The notes beneath the pieces were generated by a model. That model had not been told where the DNA came from. It was given only the letters and a program-made list of their open reading frames with translations, and did not search any database. The position numbers and the translations under genes are program-made. From the NCBI GenBank assembly GCA_015493525.1, contig WGCY01000015.1:80276-144275 (forward strand): 64,000 nucleotides of DNA. The letters run 5' to 3'. Positions within the stretch are counted from its first letter, which is position 1. Every line of letters begins with the position of its first letter. This document shows positions 1-9,579 of this stretch, piece by piece. This stretch comes from Bacteroidales bacterium (GTDB taxonomy: Bacteria; Bacteroidota; Bacteroidia; Bacteroidales; F082).

Positions 1-1
1 C

Positions 2-682
2 GGCACAATCCCAATGCTTTTTTATTCCGGCACTGCCTCGGGAATTTCCAATGTTATGATCTCTCCGGATGGTGAACGGACTTTAGGTACTTTCCTCGGA
101 GCTGCGCTGGAACTTTCGGCAGATATGTTGTCCAAAGACCACTTTGAAGGCTACGATATTCTGCATGTGGAAGGCTATCTCGTGCAAAACCACGAACTGC
201 TCGAAACAATTCTCAAACTGGCAAAAGAAGCCGGGTTAAAAGTTTCCCTTGATCTCGCCAGCTACAATGTGGTAGAGGACAACCTGGATTTTTTACATGA
301 TATGGTAAACAAGTATGTGGATATTGTGTTTGCCAACGAAGAAGAAGCCAAAGCTTTTACAGGCAAAGAACCGGAAGGGGCTTTGAATGACATTGCTGCC
401 GTTACTGACATAGCCGTGGTAAAAGTCGGCAGTAAAGGCTCCATGGTAAAACAGGGAGGGGCAACTACTTTTGTTTCGCCCATTAAAGCCCGTTTGGTGG
501 ATACTACCGGTGCCGGTGATTTGTATGCTTCCGGTTTTCTTTATGGCCTGGCCAACAACCTTGGCATCCAAAAGGCCGGCTCCCTTGGCTCTTTACTCTC
601 AGGCACAGTGATAGAGGTGGTCGGTGCTAAATTTGATGAGGCTAAATGGGAGGAGATACGGGCAAAAGCCAGAAACTTGTAA
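2..682 (+). CDS. PfkB-family carbohydrate/nucleoside kinase (5' end outside window)
   Basis: C-terminal two thirds of a ribokinase/adenosine kinase-like sugar kinase that phosphorylates a sugar or nucleoside with ATP in the cytoplasm. The reading frame is open to the left edge, so the first in-frame ATG at position 14 is internal and the true start lies upstream. The family signature VDTTGAGDLYASGFLYGL, with the GAGD anion hole and catalytic Asp, sits about 50 residues before the end. The segment SPDGERTLGTFLGAA is typical of the adenosine kinase-like branch. The substrate cannot be assigned. The next gene lies on the opposite strand. Confidence 0.88.
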   Translation, partial: GTIPMLFYSGTASGISNVMISPDGERTLGTFLGAALELSADMLSKDHFEGYDILHVEGYLVQNHELLETILKLAKEAGLKVSLDLASYNVVEDNLDFLHDMVNKYVDIVFANEEEAKAFTGKEPEGALNDIAAVTDIAVVKVGSKGSMVKQGGATTFVSPIKARLVDTTGAGDLYASGFLYGLANNLGIQKAGSLGSLLSGTVIEVVGAKFDEAKWEEIRAKARNL

Positions 683-710
683 AAAGCAATGTATTGTTGT
701 GCGGAAGCCC

Positions 711-1403
711 TTATTTAAGATGAGCAAAATAATCTTCTTTTGAGATTTGCTCAAGGATGGCTTTCCCATCAAGGAAATTCTTTTGTTTTAATCTATTATA
801 CCAGATTTTTGCCCCGGAATAATTTTTCTGTCCTGCCAGCACTTTTATGATGTTGGCATATAAAAAGCCGTAAGGATAGGTGGGATTTCCATCTATGGCT
901 TTTTTAAAACTCACAAAAGCTTTCTGAAGGTCGTTATGGTCAAAAGCTGCATAACCTTCGTTGATGGCCTCGTTTATTTTTGGATCGAGTATCAGCCCAA
1001 AAATAGAAAAGCAATGGTCTTTACAATGCTCAATGACATCCACATAATGGAAGCTTGTATCCGGTTTCGGGAAGAAGAGTTTAAAGGTAAGCTTTTCGCC
1101 TTTCCATTTAAAGTGATACACATCGGGACAAACCGGAATACCCTCTGAGCGTATCATTTGAAGTTTCTTTTTGCTTTGGATATTTTGCAAATAAATATGC
1201 TTGCTGGCGCAAAAAAAACCGGAAGGCGATTGGTTTTCGATGGTGAGTTCTATGATGAATTCTTTGCCCTGTGAGGTAATCTCATTAACAAGAAAAGGAT
1301 GGGTTGATACGGCAAAATTAGGTACTTTGATGGTTTGTCCGGAAAGAGAAACGGCAGATACTACCATCAAAAAGGCCAAAAGACTACGAATTCCTTTTCT
1401 CAT
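711..1403 (-). CDS. Hypothetical exported protein with TPR-like C-terminus
   Basis: Not recognised as a named family. The 230-residue protein starts with a signal peptide (basic MRKGIRS, hydrophobic core, cleavage near SLSGQ), so it should be periplasmic or envelope-associated. The middle holds several Cys residues (FFCASK, PVCPD, HCKDHCF). Residues about 150-215 (AINEGYAAFDHNDLQKAFVSFKKAI and following) look like one or two tetratricopeptide helix pairs, suggesting a protein-binding role. It lies downstream of the FadL-like gene on the same strand but beyond that gene's terminator. Confidence 0.6.
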   Translation of the reverse strand: MRKGIRSLLAFLMVVSAVSLSGQTIKVPNFAVSTHPFLVNEITSQGKEFIIELTIENQSPSGFFCASKHIYLQNIQSKKKLQMIRSEGIPVCPDVYHFKWKGEKLTFKLFFPKPDTSFHYVDVIEHCKDHCFSIFGLILDPKINEAINEGYAAFDHNDLQKAFVSFKKAIDGNPTYPYGFLYANIIKVLAGQKNYSGAKIWYNRLKQKNFLDGKAILEQISKEDYFAHLK

Positions 1404-1429
1404 AATTCTTCTCCATTTAAATATTCAGA

Positions 1430-1464
1430 AAAAAAGCCACGAAACCTGTGCTCCGTGGCTTTTT
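1430..1464 (-). terminator. Intrinsic terminator of the FadL-like gene
   Basis: An 11-bp perfect stem (AAAAAGCCACG / CGTGGCTTTTT) with a 12-nt loop lies just after the stop of the 1487-3169 gene, followed on the minus strand by a T-run. Confidence 0.8.
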
Positions 1465-1486
1465 AATGTTTAACAAATTTTGTTAA

Positions 1487-3169
1487 TTATTTACTTTTCT
1501 TTTTACCAATGGCAATATCAAGACCTACAGACATTGTCCAAAGGCTTTTTTCATACTTAGTATTGTAACCCACAGCAGTTCCGCCTACGTCAGCAGATCC
1601 GGGAACAGTCTGGCTTTGATATGTAACATAATAAGCTCCATACTGTAAAGTGAGTGCATCGCTAAGTTTCCAGGCACCACCTGCACCTACCGTATTGGTT
1701 GTCAGGCTATAGCTGAAATCAGTTTGGTAAGAAGGATTTACACCGGTTTGGGCGTAAAGGTAACCACAACTCATAAGGAAATTTTTGCTTAGGTGAAATT
1801 CAGCACCGAAAGCATACTCCTGAAAATGTTTGTTGATGTTCTTTTCTACATTGGCCCAGCCTGTTTTGTTATCCCAGTAGGTATGGAATCCACCCTGAAG
1901 TGAAACCACTTTACTCACATTGATTTTGGCACCCACGGAGAGCATAGCCGGCATATCGGCATTTTCTGTACCGCCATCGGGGAACATTTCAATGGGGCTG
2001 CCATCGGGATTCATGCCTATCACAAAGCCTTTCCCGACAGGAGTGGAGTTGGTCAGTGTCATTTTGGTTTTAAACTCATATTTAATACCGAAGTCCAGGT
2101 TATCATCCATGAAAGAAAGGTTAACACCAATAATCGGGGTAAACCCTGCTCCTGACTGGCTGACATCAATATCCTGATCACCCATTAATTTGGCACCACC
2201 ATACATCTGTGCTGCTTGTTTGGCGTACCCTTCTGCCATAGTTGCAAACTTGGTGGAAGCATCATAATAGGTAGCCTGTATTTGAGAGAAATTCATGGCA
2301 TCAATCTGGGCCTGTGTAAGTCCTAACTGCAACAAAGCACCTGTCATAGTCTGCGCCTGCGCCTGAGTAATAGCACCACCTGCCAGGGCCTGTGAAATAG
2401 TTGCTCCGCCCAAACCGCCATCCAGCAACGGCTGAACCTGATTTCCGGCAGTTTTGTACAAACCTGAAGCTGCAGAAGCCTGTGTGGAACCGGCAGTCAG
2501 TTGGTCACCTACTCCGTTCATAAAAGCATCTGCTTTAACAACACCACTGGCCGTTTTTAGTTTAATATCCCTGATATGTCCGGTATAGGAATTTTTGGCC
2601 ATCACATAACGCACACCTGCATATACAGATACGTGATCTGAAATAGCATAGCTGACCCCTGCTTGTAAACCGTAATAAATAGAGGTCCCTTTGACTGCCA
2701 TATCAACAGAATAGCCGGTAACGCCCAGACTGGAGAATGCGCCTACGAGAGAAGAAATGGGAACCTCAGCCATGGGGATACCTTTTGAGAAGTCGGCACT
2801 TCCACCACCACCAATGATGTTGAAGCCCAACGAGAATGCCCAGCGTTTTGTTTTATAGGCAACATAAAGACTGGGGAAAAGGGGAGCACTAACCGTACCT
2901 TTAAAAGTCTTATCATTAAGGTATGGGAAACTGTTGGTAATCGTCTGATTCTGAAAAATTGACTGATTACTGAAAGAAATATACAACCCATCATCGAGTT
3001 TGGTCAAACCTGCCGGATTGTAATACACAGCATCAATACTGGTAGAAGCATCACGTACCAACATACGTGACCATGCTGCGCTTTGGTTGGTATTGGTTAC
3101 CAGTCCGCCTGCAAAAGCAAGGTTTGCAACCAACAGCAAACTCATTAAAGAAATAGTAATTTTTTTCAT
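1487..3169 (-). CDS. OmpP1/FadL/TodX-family outer-membrane transporter
   Basis: 560-residue outer-membrane beta-barrel of the FadL family, which moves long-chain fatty acids or other hydrophobic compounds across the outer membrane. A signal peptide (residues 1-20, ending NLAFA) precedes the plugged-barrel N-terminus. SSIDAVYYNPAGL-type text (here TSIDAVYYNPAGL, about residues 43-55) is the classic FadL 'NPAG' motif, and the C-terminus is strongly beta-patterned. It is longer than many family members because of an Ala/Gln-rich insert at about residues 216-328. It is monocistronic, with its own terminator downstream. Substrate unknown. Confidence 0.9.
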   Translation of the reverse strand: MKKITISLMSLLLVANLAFAGGLVTNTNQSAAWSRMLVRDASTSIDAVYYNPAGLTKLDDGLYISFSNQSIFQNQTITNSFPYLNDKTFKGTVSAPLFPSLYVAYKTKRWAFSLGFNIIGGGGSADFSKGIPMAEVPISSLVGAFSSLGVTGYSVDMAVKGTSIYYGLQAGVSYAISDHVSVYAGVRYVMAKNSYTGHIRDIKLKTASGVVKADAFMNGVGDQLTAGSTQASAASGLYKTAGNQVQPLLDGGLGGATISQALAGGAITQAQAQTMTGALLQLGLTQAQIDAMNFSQIQATYYDASTKFATMAEGYAKQAAQMYGGAKLMGDQDIDVSQSGAGFTPIIGVNLSFMDDNLDFGIKYEFKTKMTLTNSTPVGKGFVIGMNPDGSPIEMFPDGGTENADMPAMLSVGAKINVSKVVSLQGGFHTYWDNKTGWANVEKNINKHFQEYAFGAEFHLSKNFLMSCGYLYAQTGVNPSYQTDFSYSLTTNTVGAGGAWKLSDALTLQYGAYYVTYQSQTVPGSADVGGTAVGYNTKYEKSLWTMSVGLDIAIGKKKSK

Positions 3170-3375
3170 AGGATGATAATTTAATTTGTTAATGTTATTT
3201 GAGGCTAATATAGAGAATATTAGTTCAAAAAATGCAAATTTTCCAAAAAAAAATAAACCAACTATTCAAAAAAATAAAAACAAACCAGTATACTCCCTTT
3301 ATTAATTGTCTGGAATACAATAATTAAGCAGGCTTATTAATAACCCGACTAAACAAGATGCCATTTTCACATTTT

Positions 3376-6300
3376 TTAAGATTTCAACCATTTCCGGGCG
3401 TTTACAAAGGCTTCAAGCCAGGGGGTAGCTTCATCTTTTCTGTGCTTTGATGGGTAAAAAGGCCATTGCCAAGGGAAAACAGAACGTTCCAAATGAGGCA
3501 TCATGGCCAAATGACGGCCGTTATTGGAACATACGGCAGCTGCTCCCCAGTCGGAGCCATTGGGATTGCCGGGGTATTGTTCGTAGCTGTAGGAAATGGG
3601 GATACGATATTTGTCCTGAAAATAAGGAAAGTTGAATTTTCCTTCACCATGTGCCACCCAGGCTGCCAGTCGCTGGCCCGCCAATGTCTTCAGCATGACA
3701 GACCTGTTTTCGTGGATATTTACATTAACAAACCCGGACTCGAATTTTCCGGAATCATTTGTTACCATTTTCGGTTTTTCGGGATGCTCAGGGTAAACAA
3801 GCCCCAACTCCATCATCAGCTGGCAGCCATTACAGACACCAAGGCTAAGGGTGTCTTCTCTTTTGTAGAAATCATCCAGTGCTTTTTTGGCCTTTTTATT
3901 GTAGAGAAAAGCACCGGCCCACCCTTTGGCAGAGCCAAGTACATCCGAATTGGAAAAGCCACCCACAAAGACCACAAAGCCCACATCCGACAGATTTTCC
4001 CTGCCGGAAATCAAATCGGTCATATGGACATCTTTTACTTGAAAACCAGCCAGATATAGGGCATAAGCCATTTCCCGGTCGCCGTTTACGCCTTTTTCAC
4101 GAATGATGGCTGCCACAGGAGCTTTGTCCCTGTTTGTGTTTCCCACAAGGGCATTAATTTTTCCTGAAAAATTCCTCCGGAAATGAAATTGTAAGTCCTG
4201 ACGTTTGAAATTCTTCAGCCGGGATTGGGCTGCGGAAATCTCTGTTTGCTTTTGGTCAAAAAGAAAAGAGGTTTGGTACCAAATATCCCGGTAGTGGTTG
4301 ATATCCAGCACAAAAGACTGATTTAAATGATGCAGCTTTAATTTTTGTTCTGATATAATTTCGCCCATAACATGGTAAGCAATGCCGGCAGCATCAAGAA
4401 CTTCCTTCGTTGTTTTTTCATCTTCAACCTGAATTACAACGGCGGGGTTTTCGCTGAACATTAACCGTATGAGGTCTTTTTCTCCAAAAGTATCCATGCC
4501 GATTTCCATTCCATATTCGGTATTGGCGAAGTTCATCTCCAGGAGTGTGGTGATAAGGCCTCCGGCGGAGACATCATGGCCTGCCAGAATTTTTTCTTCG
4601 ACAATCAACTGTTGTATGGTATCGAAAGTTTTTCGGAAATATACAGCATCCTTCATATCGGGACATTCCTGCCCCACTTTGTTCAGTGTTTGGGCAAAAC
4701 TACTCCCGGCCAGGCCAAAAGGTGAGCGCGAAAAATCTACATAAAAAAGTTTTGTGCCGGCAATAGGATTTACTACCGGACTCAGGGTTTTTCGGATGTC
4801 CGAAACTTCAGCCATTGCGGAAATAATGACTGTTCCCGGTGCATAAACCACCTTGTCATCGCCATATTTCTGCGTCATGGAAAGAGAATCTTTTCCCGTG
4901 GGGATGGGAATGCCCAGGGCTATGGCAAAATCACTGGCTGCCTTTACCGCTTCATAAAGCCGTGCGTTTTCTCCCGGGTTCCTTGCGGGCCACATCCAGT
5001 TGGCACTCAGCGATACGCCGCTTAATCCGCCTTCAACGGGTGCCCAGACAAGATTGGTCAGTGCTTCGGCGATGGCCAGCCGCGATCCGGCTGTAGCGTC
5101 TGCCAAAGCAACGGCAGGCGCATGTCCCAATGCCGTGGCGATACCTTTTTCCCCCTGATAGTCCAACGCCATGACACCAAGATTGTTCAGCGGAAGCTGT
5201 AATGGCCCGGCACACTGCTGCATGGCCACACGTCCCGTTACCGACCGGTCCACTTTGTTGGTGAGCCAGTCTTTGGAAGCAACAGCCTCCAGATGTAAAA
5301 CCCGGGTAAGATACTTCTCAAAAAGAGAAGTTTTGTAAGTTACCTTTTCAAATTTTCTGGTTTGGCTTGTGTCGTATAACACTGTCCGTGGAGGTTTTCC
5401 GAAAAGATATTCCAGCTTTAAATCCACGGGACAAATCTTTTCGTTGTCATCTTCCACTACCAGCCTGTGATCATCTGTTACTTTTCCCACTTTGTAAAAC
5501 GGTGCCCTTTCGCGGGAAGCCACTTTCTCCAGTAATGGGATGTCTTTTTCTTTGATAACCAGTCCCATGCGTTCCTGTGATTCGTTGCCGAGAATTTCTT
5601 TAAAAGACAATGTCGGGTCGCCCAAAGGCAATTTCCCCACCTTAATTACAGCACCCGTCTCTTCCACCAGTTCGGAGAGGCTGTTAAGGTGCCCGCCTGC
5701 ACCATGGTCGTGAATGGATATGATGGGATTGTTTTCAGACTCTACCATAGCCCGGATGGCATTGGCTACCCGTTTTTGCATTTCCGGATTGGCACGTTGA
5801 ACGGCATTCAATTCTGTTCCCTGTCCATACTGTCCGGTGGCAACCGATGAAACGGCTCCGCCACCCATGCCAATGCGGTAGTTATCGCCCCCCAGCACCA
5901 CAACCACATCGCCCGGCTTAGGAATTTCTTTCTGGCTGTCTTTTTGGTTGGCAAAGCCTACACCACCGGCCTGCATGATGACTTTGTCGTAAGCAAAAGT
6001 CTTTCCGTTTTCATCGTGTTCAAACGTAAAAAGGCTGCCATTAATAAGCGGCTGGCCAAATTTGTTGCCAAAATCGGAAGCTCCGTTGGAGGCTTTCATA
6101 AGAATCTCATCCGGGGCATGATACCGCCAGGGACGTGAAAGAATCTTTTGTTCCCAGGGGTTTTCACTACTCAGGCGCGGGTAAGCGGTCATATAAACGG
6201 CTGTTCCGGCCAACGGCAGGCTGCCTTTGCCACCGGCCATACGGTCGCGAATCTCACCACCACTGCCGGTTGCCGCTCCGTTGAAAGGTTCCACGGTCGT

Positions 6301-7056
6301 CGGGAAATTATGTGTTTCCGCTTTGAGCGACAACACGGAAGAAATCTTCCGAACTTCAAAAAAGGCCGGTTTGTCCTGATGGGCAGGTGCAAATTGTTCA
6401 ATTTCCGGCCCTGTTACAAAAGCTACATTATCTTTGTAAGCCGAAACAATCTTTTCGGGATTTGCCCTTGAGGTTTTTTTTATCAGAGCGAACAAGCTCT
6501 CCGGCATCTCTTTTCCATCAATAATAAAGCTGCCATTAAAAATTTTGTGACGGCAATGCTCGGAATTGATTTGCGCGAAACCGTAAACTTCCGAATCGGT
6601 CAGTTTCCGGTTAAGCTTTCTGCTCACTTCTTCAAGATATTTCACTTCTTCTTTGCTCAGGGCCAGGCTTTCCTGTGCATTGTAAGCCGTAATATCATCG
6701 ATATATTTTATGGGTTCGGGCTGCTGATGGATGGTGAGCGATTGCCGGTCAAGGCCTTCATACAGCTGTTGTAACATGGGATCGTAAGAAATACCGGTAT
6801 TTTCAACTTTTTCAAATCGCTCTATCCTCACAATGCCTTTGATTCCCATATTTTGCGTAATCTCAACCGCATTGGTACTCCAGGGGGTTATCATTTCCCG
6901 GCGGGGGCCCAGGAACAACCCTTTCTGAACCCTGATTTGACAAAGTTTTGTTTTACCAAAAAGCCAATTCAGCTTTTGATGGTCTTTTACCCAAAGTGCT
7001 GTATCGGCCTGTACAACAAAAAAATGACATCTGTCGGAAGAATAGAGGTAAATCAT
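3376..7056 (-). CDS. purL: Phosphoribosylformylglycinamidine synthase, single-chain
   Basis: Catalyses the ATP- and glutamine-dependent conversion of FGAR to FGAM, step four of de novo purine synthesis, in the cytosol. At 1226 residues it is the large fused form. The N-terminal PurS-like part is followed by the linker with NSEHCRHK (about residue 170), two AIRS-like halves (SLKAETHNFPT; GKDSLSM) and a C-terminal class I glutamine amidotransferase domain. The nucleophile is the first Cys of GVCNGCQ (about residue 1075) and the catalytic His lies in MMPHLER (about 1188). It is monocistronic, and a TATCTTTG -7 element lies about 30 nt upstream of the ATG. Confidence 0.97.
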   Translation of the reverse strand: MIYLYSSDRCHFFVVQADTALWVKDHQKLNWLFGKTKLCQIRVQKGLFLGPRREMITPWSTNAVEITQNMGIKGIVRIERFEKVENTGISYDPMLQQLYEGLDRQSLTIHQQPEPIKYIDDITAYNAQESLALSKEEVKYLEEVSRKLNRKLTDSEVYGFAQINSEHCRHKIFNGSFIIDGKEMPESLFALIKKTSRANPEKIVSAYKDNVAFVTGPEIEQFAPAHQDKPAFFEVRKISSVLSLKAETHNFPTTVEPFNGAATGSGGEIRDRMAGGKGSLPLAGTAVYMTAYPRLSSENPWEQKILSRPWRYHAPDEILMKASNGASDFGNKFGQPLINGSLFTFEHDENGKTFAYDKVIMQAGGVGFANQKDSQKEIPKPGDVVVVLGGDNYRIGMGGGAVSSVATGQYGQGTELNAVQRANPEMQKRVANAIRAMVESENNPIISIHDHGAGGHLNSLSELVEETGAVIKVGKLPLGDPTLSFKEILGNESQERMGLVIKEKDIPLLEKVASRERAPFYKVGKVTDDHRLVVEDDNEKICPVDLKLEYLFGKPPRTVLYDTSQTRKFEKVTYKTSLFEKYLTRVLHLEAVASKDWLTNKVDRSVTGRVAMQQCAGPLQLPLNNLGVMALDYQGEKGIATALGHAPAVALADATAGSRLAIAEALTNLVWAPVEGGLSGVSLSANWMWPARNPGENARLYEAVKAASDFAIALGIPIPTGKDSLSMTQKYGDDKVVYAPGTVIISAMAEVSDIRKTLSPVVNPIAGTKLFYVDFSRSPFGLAGSSFAQTLNKVGQECPDMKDAVYFRKTFDTIQQLIVEEKILAGHDVSAGGLITTLLEMNFANTEYGMEIGMDTFGEKDLIRLMFSENPAVVIQVEDEKTTKEVLDAAGIAYHVMGEIISEQKLKLHHLNQSFVLDINHYRDIWYQTSFLFDQKQTEISAAQSRLKNFKRQDLQFHFRRNFSGKINALVGNTNRDKAPVAAIIREKGVNGDREMAYALYLAGFQVKDVHMTDLISGRENLSDVGFVVFVGGFSNSDVLGSAKGWAGAFLYNKKAKKALDDFYKREDTLSLGVCNGCQLMMELGLVYPEHPEKPKMVTNDSGKFESGFVNVNIHENRSVMLKTLAGQRLAAWVAHGEGKFNFPYFQDKYRIPISYSYEQYPGNPNGSDWGAAAVCSNNGRHLAMMPHLERSVFPWQWPFYPSKHRKDEATPWLEAFVNARKWLKS

Positions 7057-7084
7057 GTGGAGGAACTTTATGGGAATACACCGG

Positions 7085-7092
7085 CAAAGATA
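7085..7092 (-). promoter_or_regulatory. -7 promoter element for purL
   Basis: Minus-strand TATCTTTG matches the Bacteroidota -7 consensus TAnnTTTG, 28 nt before the purL ATG. No clear -33 TTTG is seen at the usual distance. Confidence 0.5.
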
Positions 7093-7297
7093 GAAAATGC
7101 TTTGTGTATTTTAAAAATCAATGAAATTATTTTACCCTGATTATGAGAATGAAAAAGCCATTCGGTAATAACACAAACAATTGAAAATCAGCATATAAAT
7201 AATTGATACTTTTCCTAACAGCCACAAAATAAGATATGGTATTTAGAAGAATTATAAAAAATCCATCAGGAAACGTATTCCGCATAAAAATTAGAAT

Positions 7298-7305
7298 TAC
7301 TTTTG
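7298..7305 (+). promoter_or_regulatory. -7 promoter element for the cold-shock gene
   Basis: TACTTTTG matches TAnnTTTG. It is followed by about 36 nt of very AT-rich leader to the ATG at 7342, a plausible cold-responsive 5' UTR. Confidence 0.55.
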
Positions 7306-7341
7306 CACATTATTAATTATTTATTATTATTTTATTACACA

Positions 7342-7533
7342 ATGAAAAAAGGAACAGTAAAATTCTTCAATGAGTCCAAAGGATTTGGGTTCATTATTGA
7401 AGAAGATTCCAAAAATGAGTACTTCGTACACATTTCAGGATTAATTGACAAAGTTCACGAAGGTGACGAAGTTGAATTTGACTTAAAAGAAGGTAGAAAA
7501 GGCTTGAATGCAACCGATGTTAAAGTAATTTAA
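7342..7533 (+). CDS. Cold-shock domain protein (CspA family)
   Basis: 63-residue single cold-shock domain, an RNA/ssDNA-binding OB fold acting as an RNA chaperone. RNP1-like KGFGFI and RNP2-like YFVHISG motifs are both present. The ATG at 7342 is chosen because MKKGTVKFFNESKGFGFI is the canonical CSD start. The frame stays open 39 nt upstream, but that part would overlap the -7 box and encodes unrelated hydrophobic residues. Followed by a strong terminator, so monocistronic. No Shine-Dalgarno; the leader is A/T only, as is common in this phylum. Confidence 0.93.
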   Translation: MKKGTVKFFNESKGFGFIIEEDSKNEYFVHISGLIDKVHEGDEVEFDLKEGRKGLNATDVKVI

Positions 7534-7569
7534 TATTTTAGCATTCATTTTTCTACTAATGAAAAAGGG

Positions 7570-7596
7570 GCCTGTCAGTGATGACGGGCTTTTTTT
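7570..7596 (+). terminator. Intrinsic terminator after the cold-shock gene
   Basis: Stem GCCTGTCA / TGACGGGC (one G-T pair), tetraloop GTGA, then seven T. Its presence argues against starting the next gene at an upstream in-frame codon near 7578. Confidence 0.85.
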
Positions 7597-7694
7597 ATGC
7601 CTGTATTGCACAAACGGAACAAGTATTTGCCAGTATCTTGTGCAGCAATTTTAGTATTTTTGAACACTATCAGGGGAGATACGGATTTTGTTTT

Positions 7695-9572
7695 ATGACA
7701 AAAGAAAAAAAATCGCTGGAAGAAGTACATGCTTCCGTTGACACAGTAGGAAAAGCAGGTATTTACAGGAAACTGCTGGCGTTTATGGGGCCGGCATACC
7801 TTATCAGTGTGGGCTATATGGATCCGGGCAACTGGGCTACTGACATTGCCTGCGGCAGTGAATTTGGTTACCAGCTTATCTGGGTGTTGCTCATGTCGAA
7901 TATCATGGCACTGTTGCTTCAAAGCCTGAGCGTCCGCCTCGGAGTGGTGCGTGGCCGCGATCTGGCACAGGCTTGTCGGGAAACTTATTCCAAATCCGTC
8001 AACTTCATTCTCTACATCCTTGCGGAGATAGCCATCATTGCCACCGACCTCGCCGAAGTGGTTGGAATGGCCATAGGGCTGCAATTACTTTTTCATATCC
8101 CCCTGCTTTGGGGTGTGTTGCTGACTTTTGCTGACACCTTCATTTTGCTGTTTCTTATCAACAAAGGCATGCGTAAAATGGAGGCTTTCATCCTGGCTTT
8201 GGTGGGCATTATCGGGCTGGCTTTTTTTGTGGAAATGCTTTTTGCCAGGCCGGACATAACAGAGCTGGCAAGGGGGTTCATTCCTGCTATTCCCAACAGC
8301 AGCGCACTATACATCGCCATTGGCATTATTGGTGCCACGGTCATGCCACATAACCTTTATCTGCATTCTTCTCTTGTACAAACCCGAAAATTCAAACGCA
8401 CCCGTATGGATATCGGGGGAGCTTTGCGTTTCAATTTTTTTGATTCAATTTTTGCGCTGAACATAGCTTTTCTTGTTAATGCAGCCATTCTGATTCTTGC
8501 AGCGGCTACCTTTTACCAGGCAGGTATGTTTCATGTAACCGAAATTCAGGATGCCTATAAGTTTCTGGCCCCGCTCCTCGGTACAAAATGGGCCGCCATA
8601 CTCTTTGCTGTTGCATTAATTGCTGCCGGACAAAGCTCGACACTCACAGGCACACTCGCCGGACAAATTATTATGGAAGGGTTTATCAATTTTCGTATTC
8701 AGCCTTGGGCGCGACGTATAATTACGCGGTCGCTGGCCATTATTCCGGCCATTTTAACACTGCTTTATTTTGGCGAAAGCTATACGGGTAAGCTGTTGGT
8801 CCTCAGCCAGGTTGTTTTAAGTATGCAACTGGGATTTGCCGTTATTCCGTTGATTCATTTTGTGAGCGACAAAACATCCATGGGTAAATTTGCCATAAAA
8901 ACGCCCGTAAAAATTATTTCGTGGGCCATAGCCCTTGTTATTGTTGCGTTAAATGTTCAGCTTGTTATTGATGAAGTACAGCATTGGTTTGCCATCAGCC
9001 GGCATCCTGTTATTTTGGCCCTTATCATAGTCCCTGTTATTGGGGCTTTGCTTGTTTTGTTAATTTACCTTTCCCTGTTGCCTGTGTTGCGGAAAATAAA
9101 AATCAGCAAAAGTGATTTTATTCATTCCGGCATACCGGAATTAAAGCTGGTTTCCAAACCAATGTACACCAGGATTATGGTCGCCCTGGATTTTTCTACT
9201 GCCGATGCAGCTGTCATGCAACATGCCCTGGCCCTGGCCAATAATGAAACCAGTTTTCTGTTTGTACACATTGTGGAGAGTGCTGCTGCTTTGGTGTATG
9301 GCGATGAAACCGATGACCTGGAAGCAGAGGATGACAGCCAAAGGCTGAAAAAATTCGTCGATCAAATCAACGAAATGGGATTAAAAGCCGAAACACGGAT
9401 AGGATATGGAAACCCGAAAGTATTGCTTCCTGAATTTGCCACCACTTTTGATGCCGACCTGCTGATTATGGGGGCGCACGGGCATGGATGGTTTAAGGAT
9501 TTACTCTTTGGGACAACCATCGAAAAGGTAAGGCATAAGGTAAAGGTCCCGGTTTTAATAGTGCGGAAATAG
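7695..9572 (+). CDS. mntH: Nramp-family divalent metal transporter fused to a UspA domain
   Basis: Proton-coupled Mn2+/Fe2+ importer of the inner membrane. The ATG at 7695 gives 625 residues; earlier in-frame starts would run through the preceding terminator. The first half holds about 11 membrane helices with the Nramp signatures DPGN (residues 43-46, helix 1) and MPHNLYLHSSL (helix 6), which bind the metal. From about residue 486 a soluble universal stress protein domain follows (ITRIMVALDFS-like start; GAHGHGWFKDLLFGTTIEKV carries the G-2x-G-9x-S/T nucleotide-binding pattern). The fusion suggests control of uptake by ATP or cyclic nucleotide binding (inference). It converges with a CDF exporter only 7 bp away. 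Confidence 0.92.
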   Translation: MTKEKKSLEEVHASVDTVGKAGIYRKLLAFMGPAYLISVGYMDPGNWATDIACGSEFGYQLIWVLLMSNIMALLLQSLSVRLGVVRGRDLAQACRETYSKSVNFILYILAEIAIIATDLAEVVGMAIGLQLLFHIPLLWGVLLTFADTFILLFLINKGMRKMEAFILALVGIIGLAFFVEMLFARPDITELARGFIPAIPNSSALYIAIGIIGATVMPHNLYLHSSLVQTRKFKRTRMDIGGALRFNFFDSIFALNIAFLVNAAILILAAATFYQAGMFHVTEIQDAYKFLAPLLGTKWAAILFAVALIAAGQSSTLTGTLAGQIIMEGFINFRIQPWARRIITRSLAIIPAILTLLYFGESYTGKLLVLSQVVLSMQLGFAVIPLIHFVSDKTSMGKFAIKTPVKIISWAIALVIVALNVQLVIDEVQHWFAISRHPVILALIIVPVIGALLVLLIYLSLLPVLRKIKISKSDFIHSGIPELKLVSKPMYTRIMVALDFSTADAAVMQHALALANNETSFLFVHIVESAAALVYGDETDDLEAEDDSQRLKKFVDQINEMGLKAETRIGYGNPKVLLPEFATTFDADLLIMGAHGHGWFKDLLFGTTIEKVRHKVKVPVLIVRK

Positions 9573-9579
9573 TTTGTTT

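Noticed and set aside
7578..7694. 39-codon N-terminal extension of the Nramp protein
   Set aside because: The extension begins inside the cold-shock gene terminator; the Nramp family starts near the ATG at 7695.
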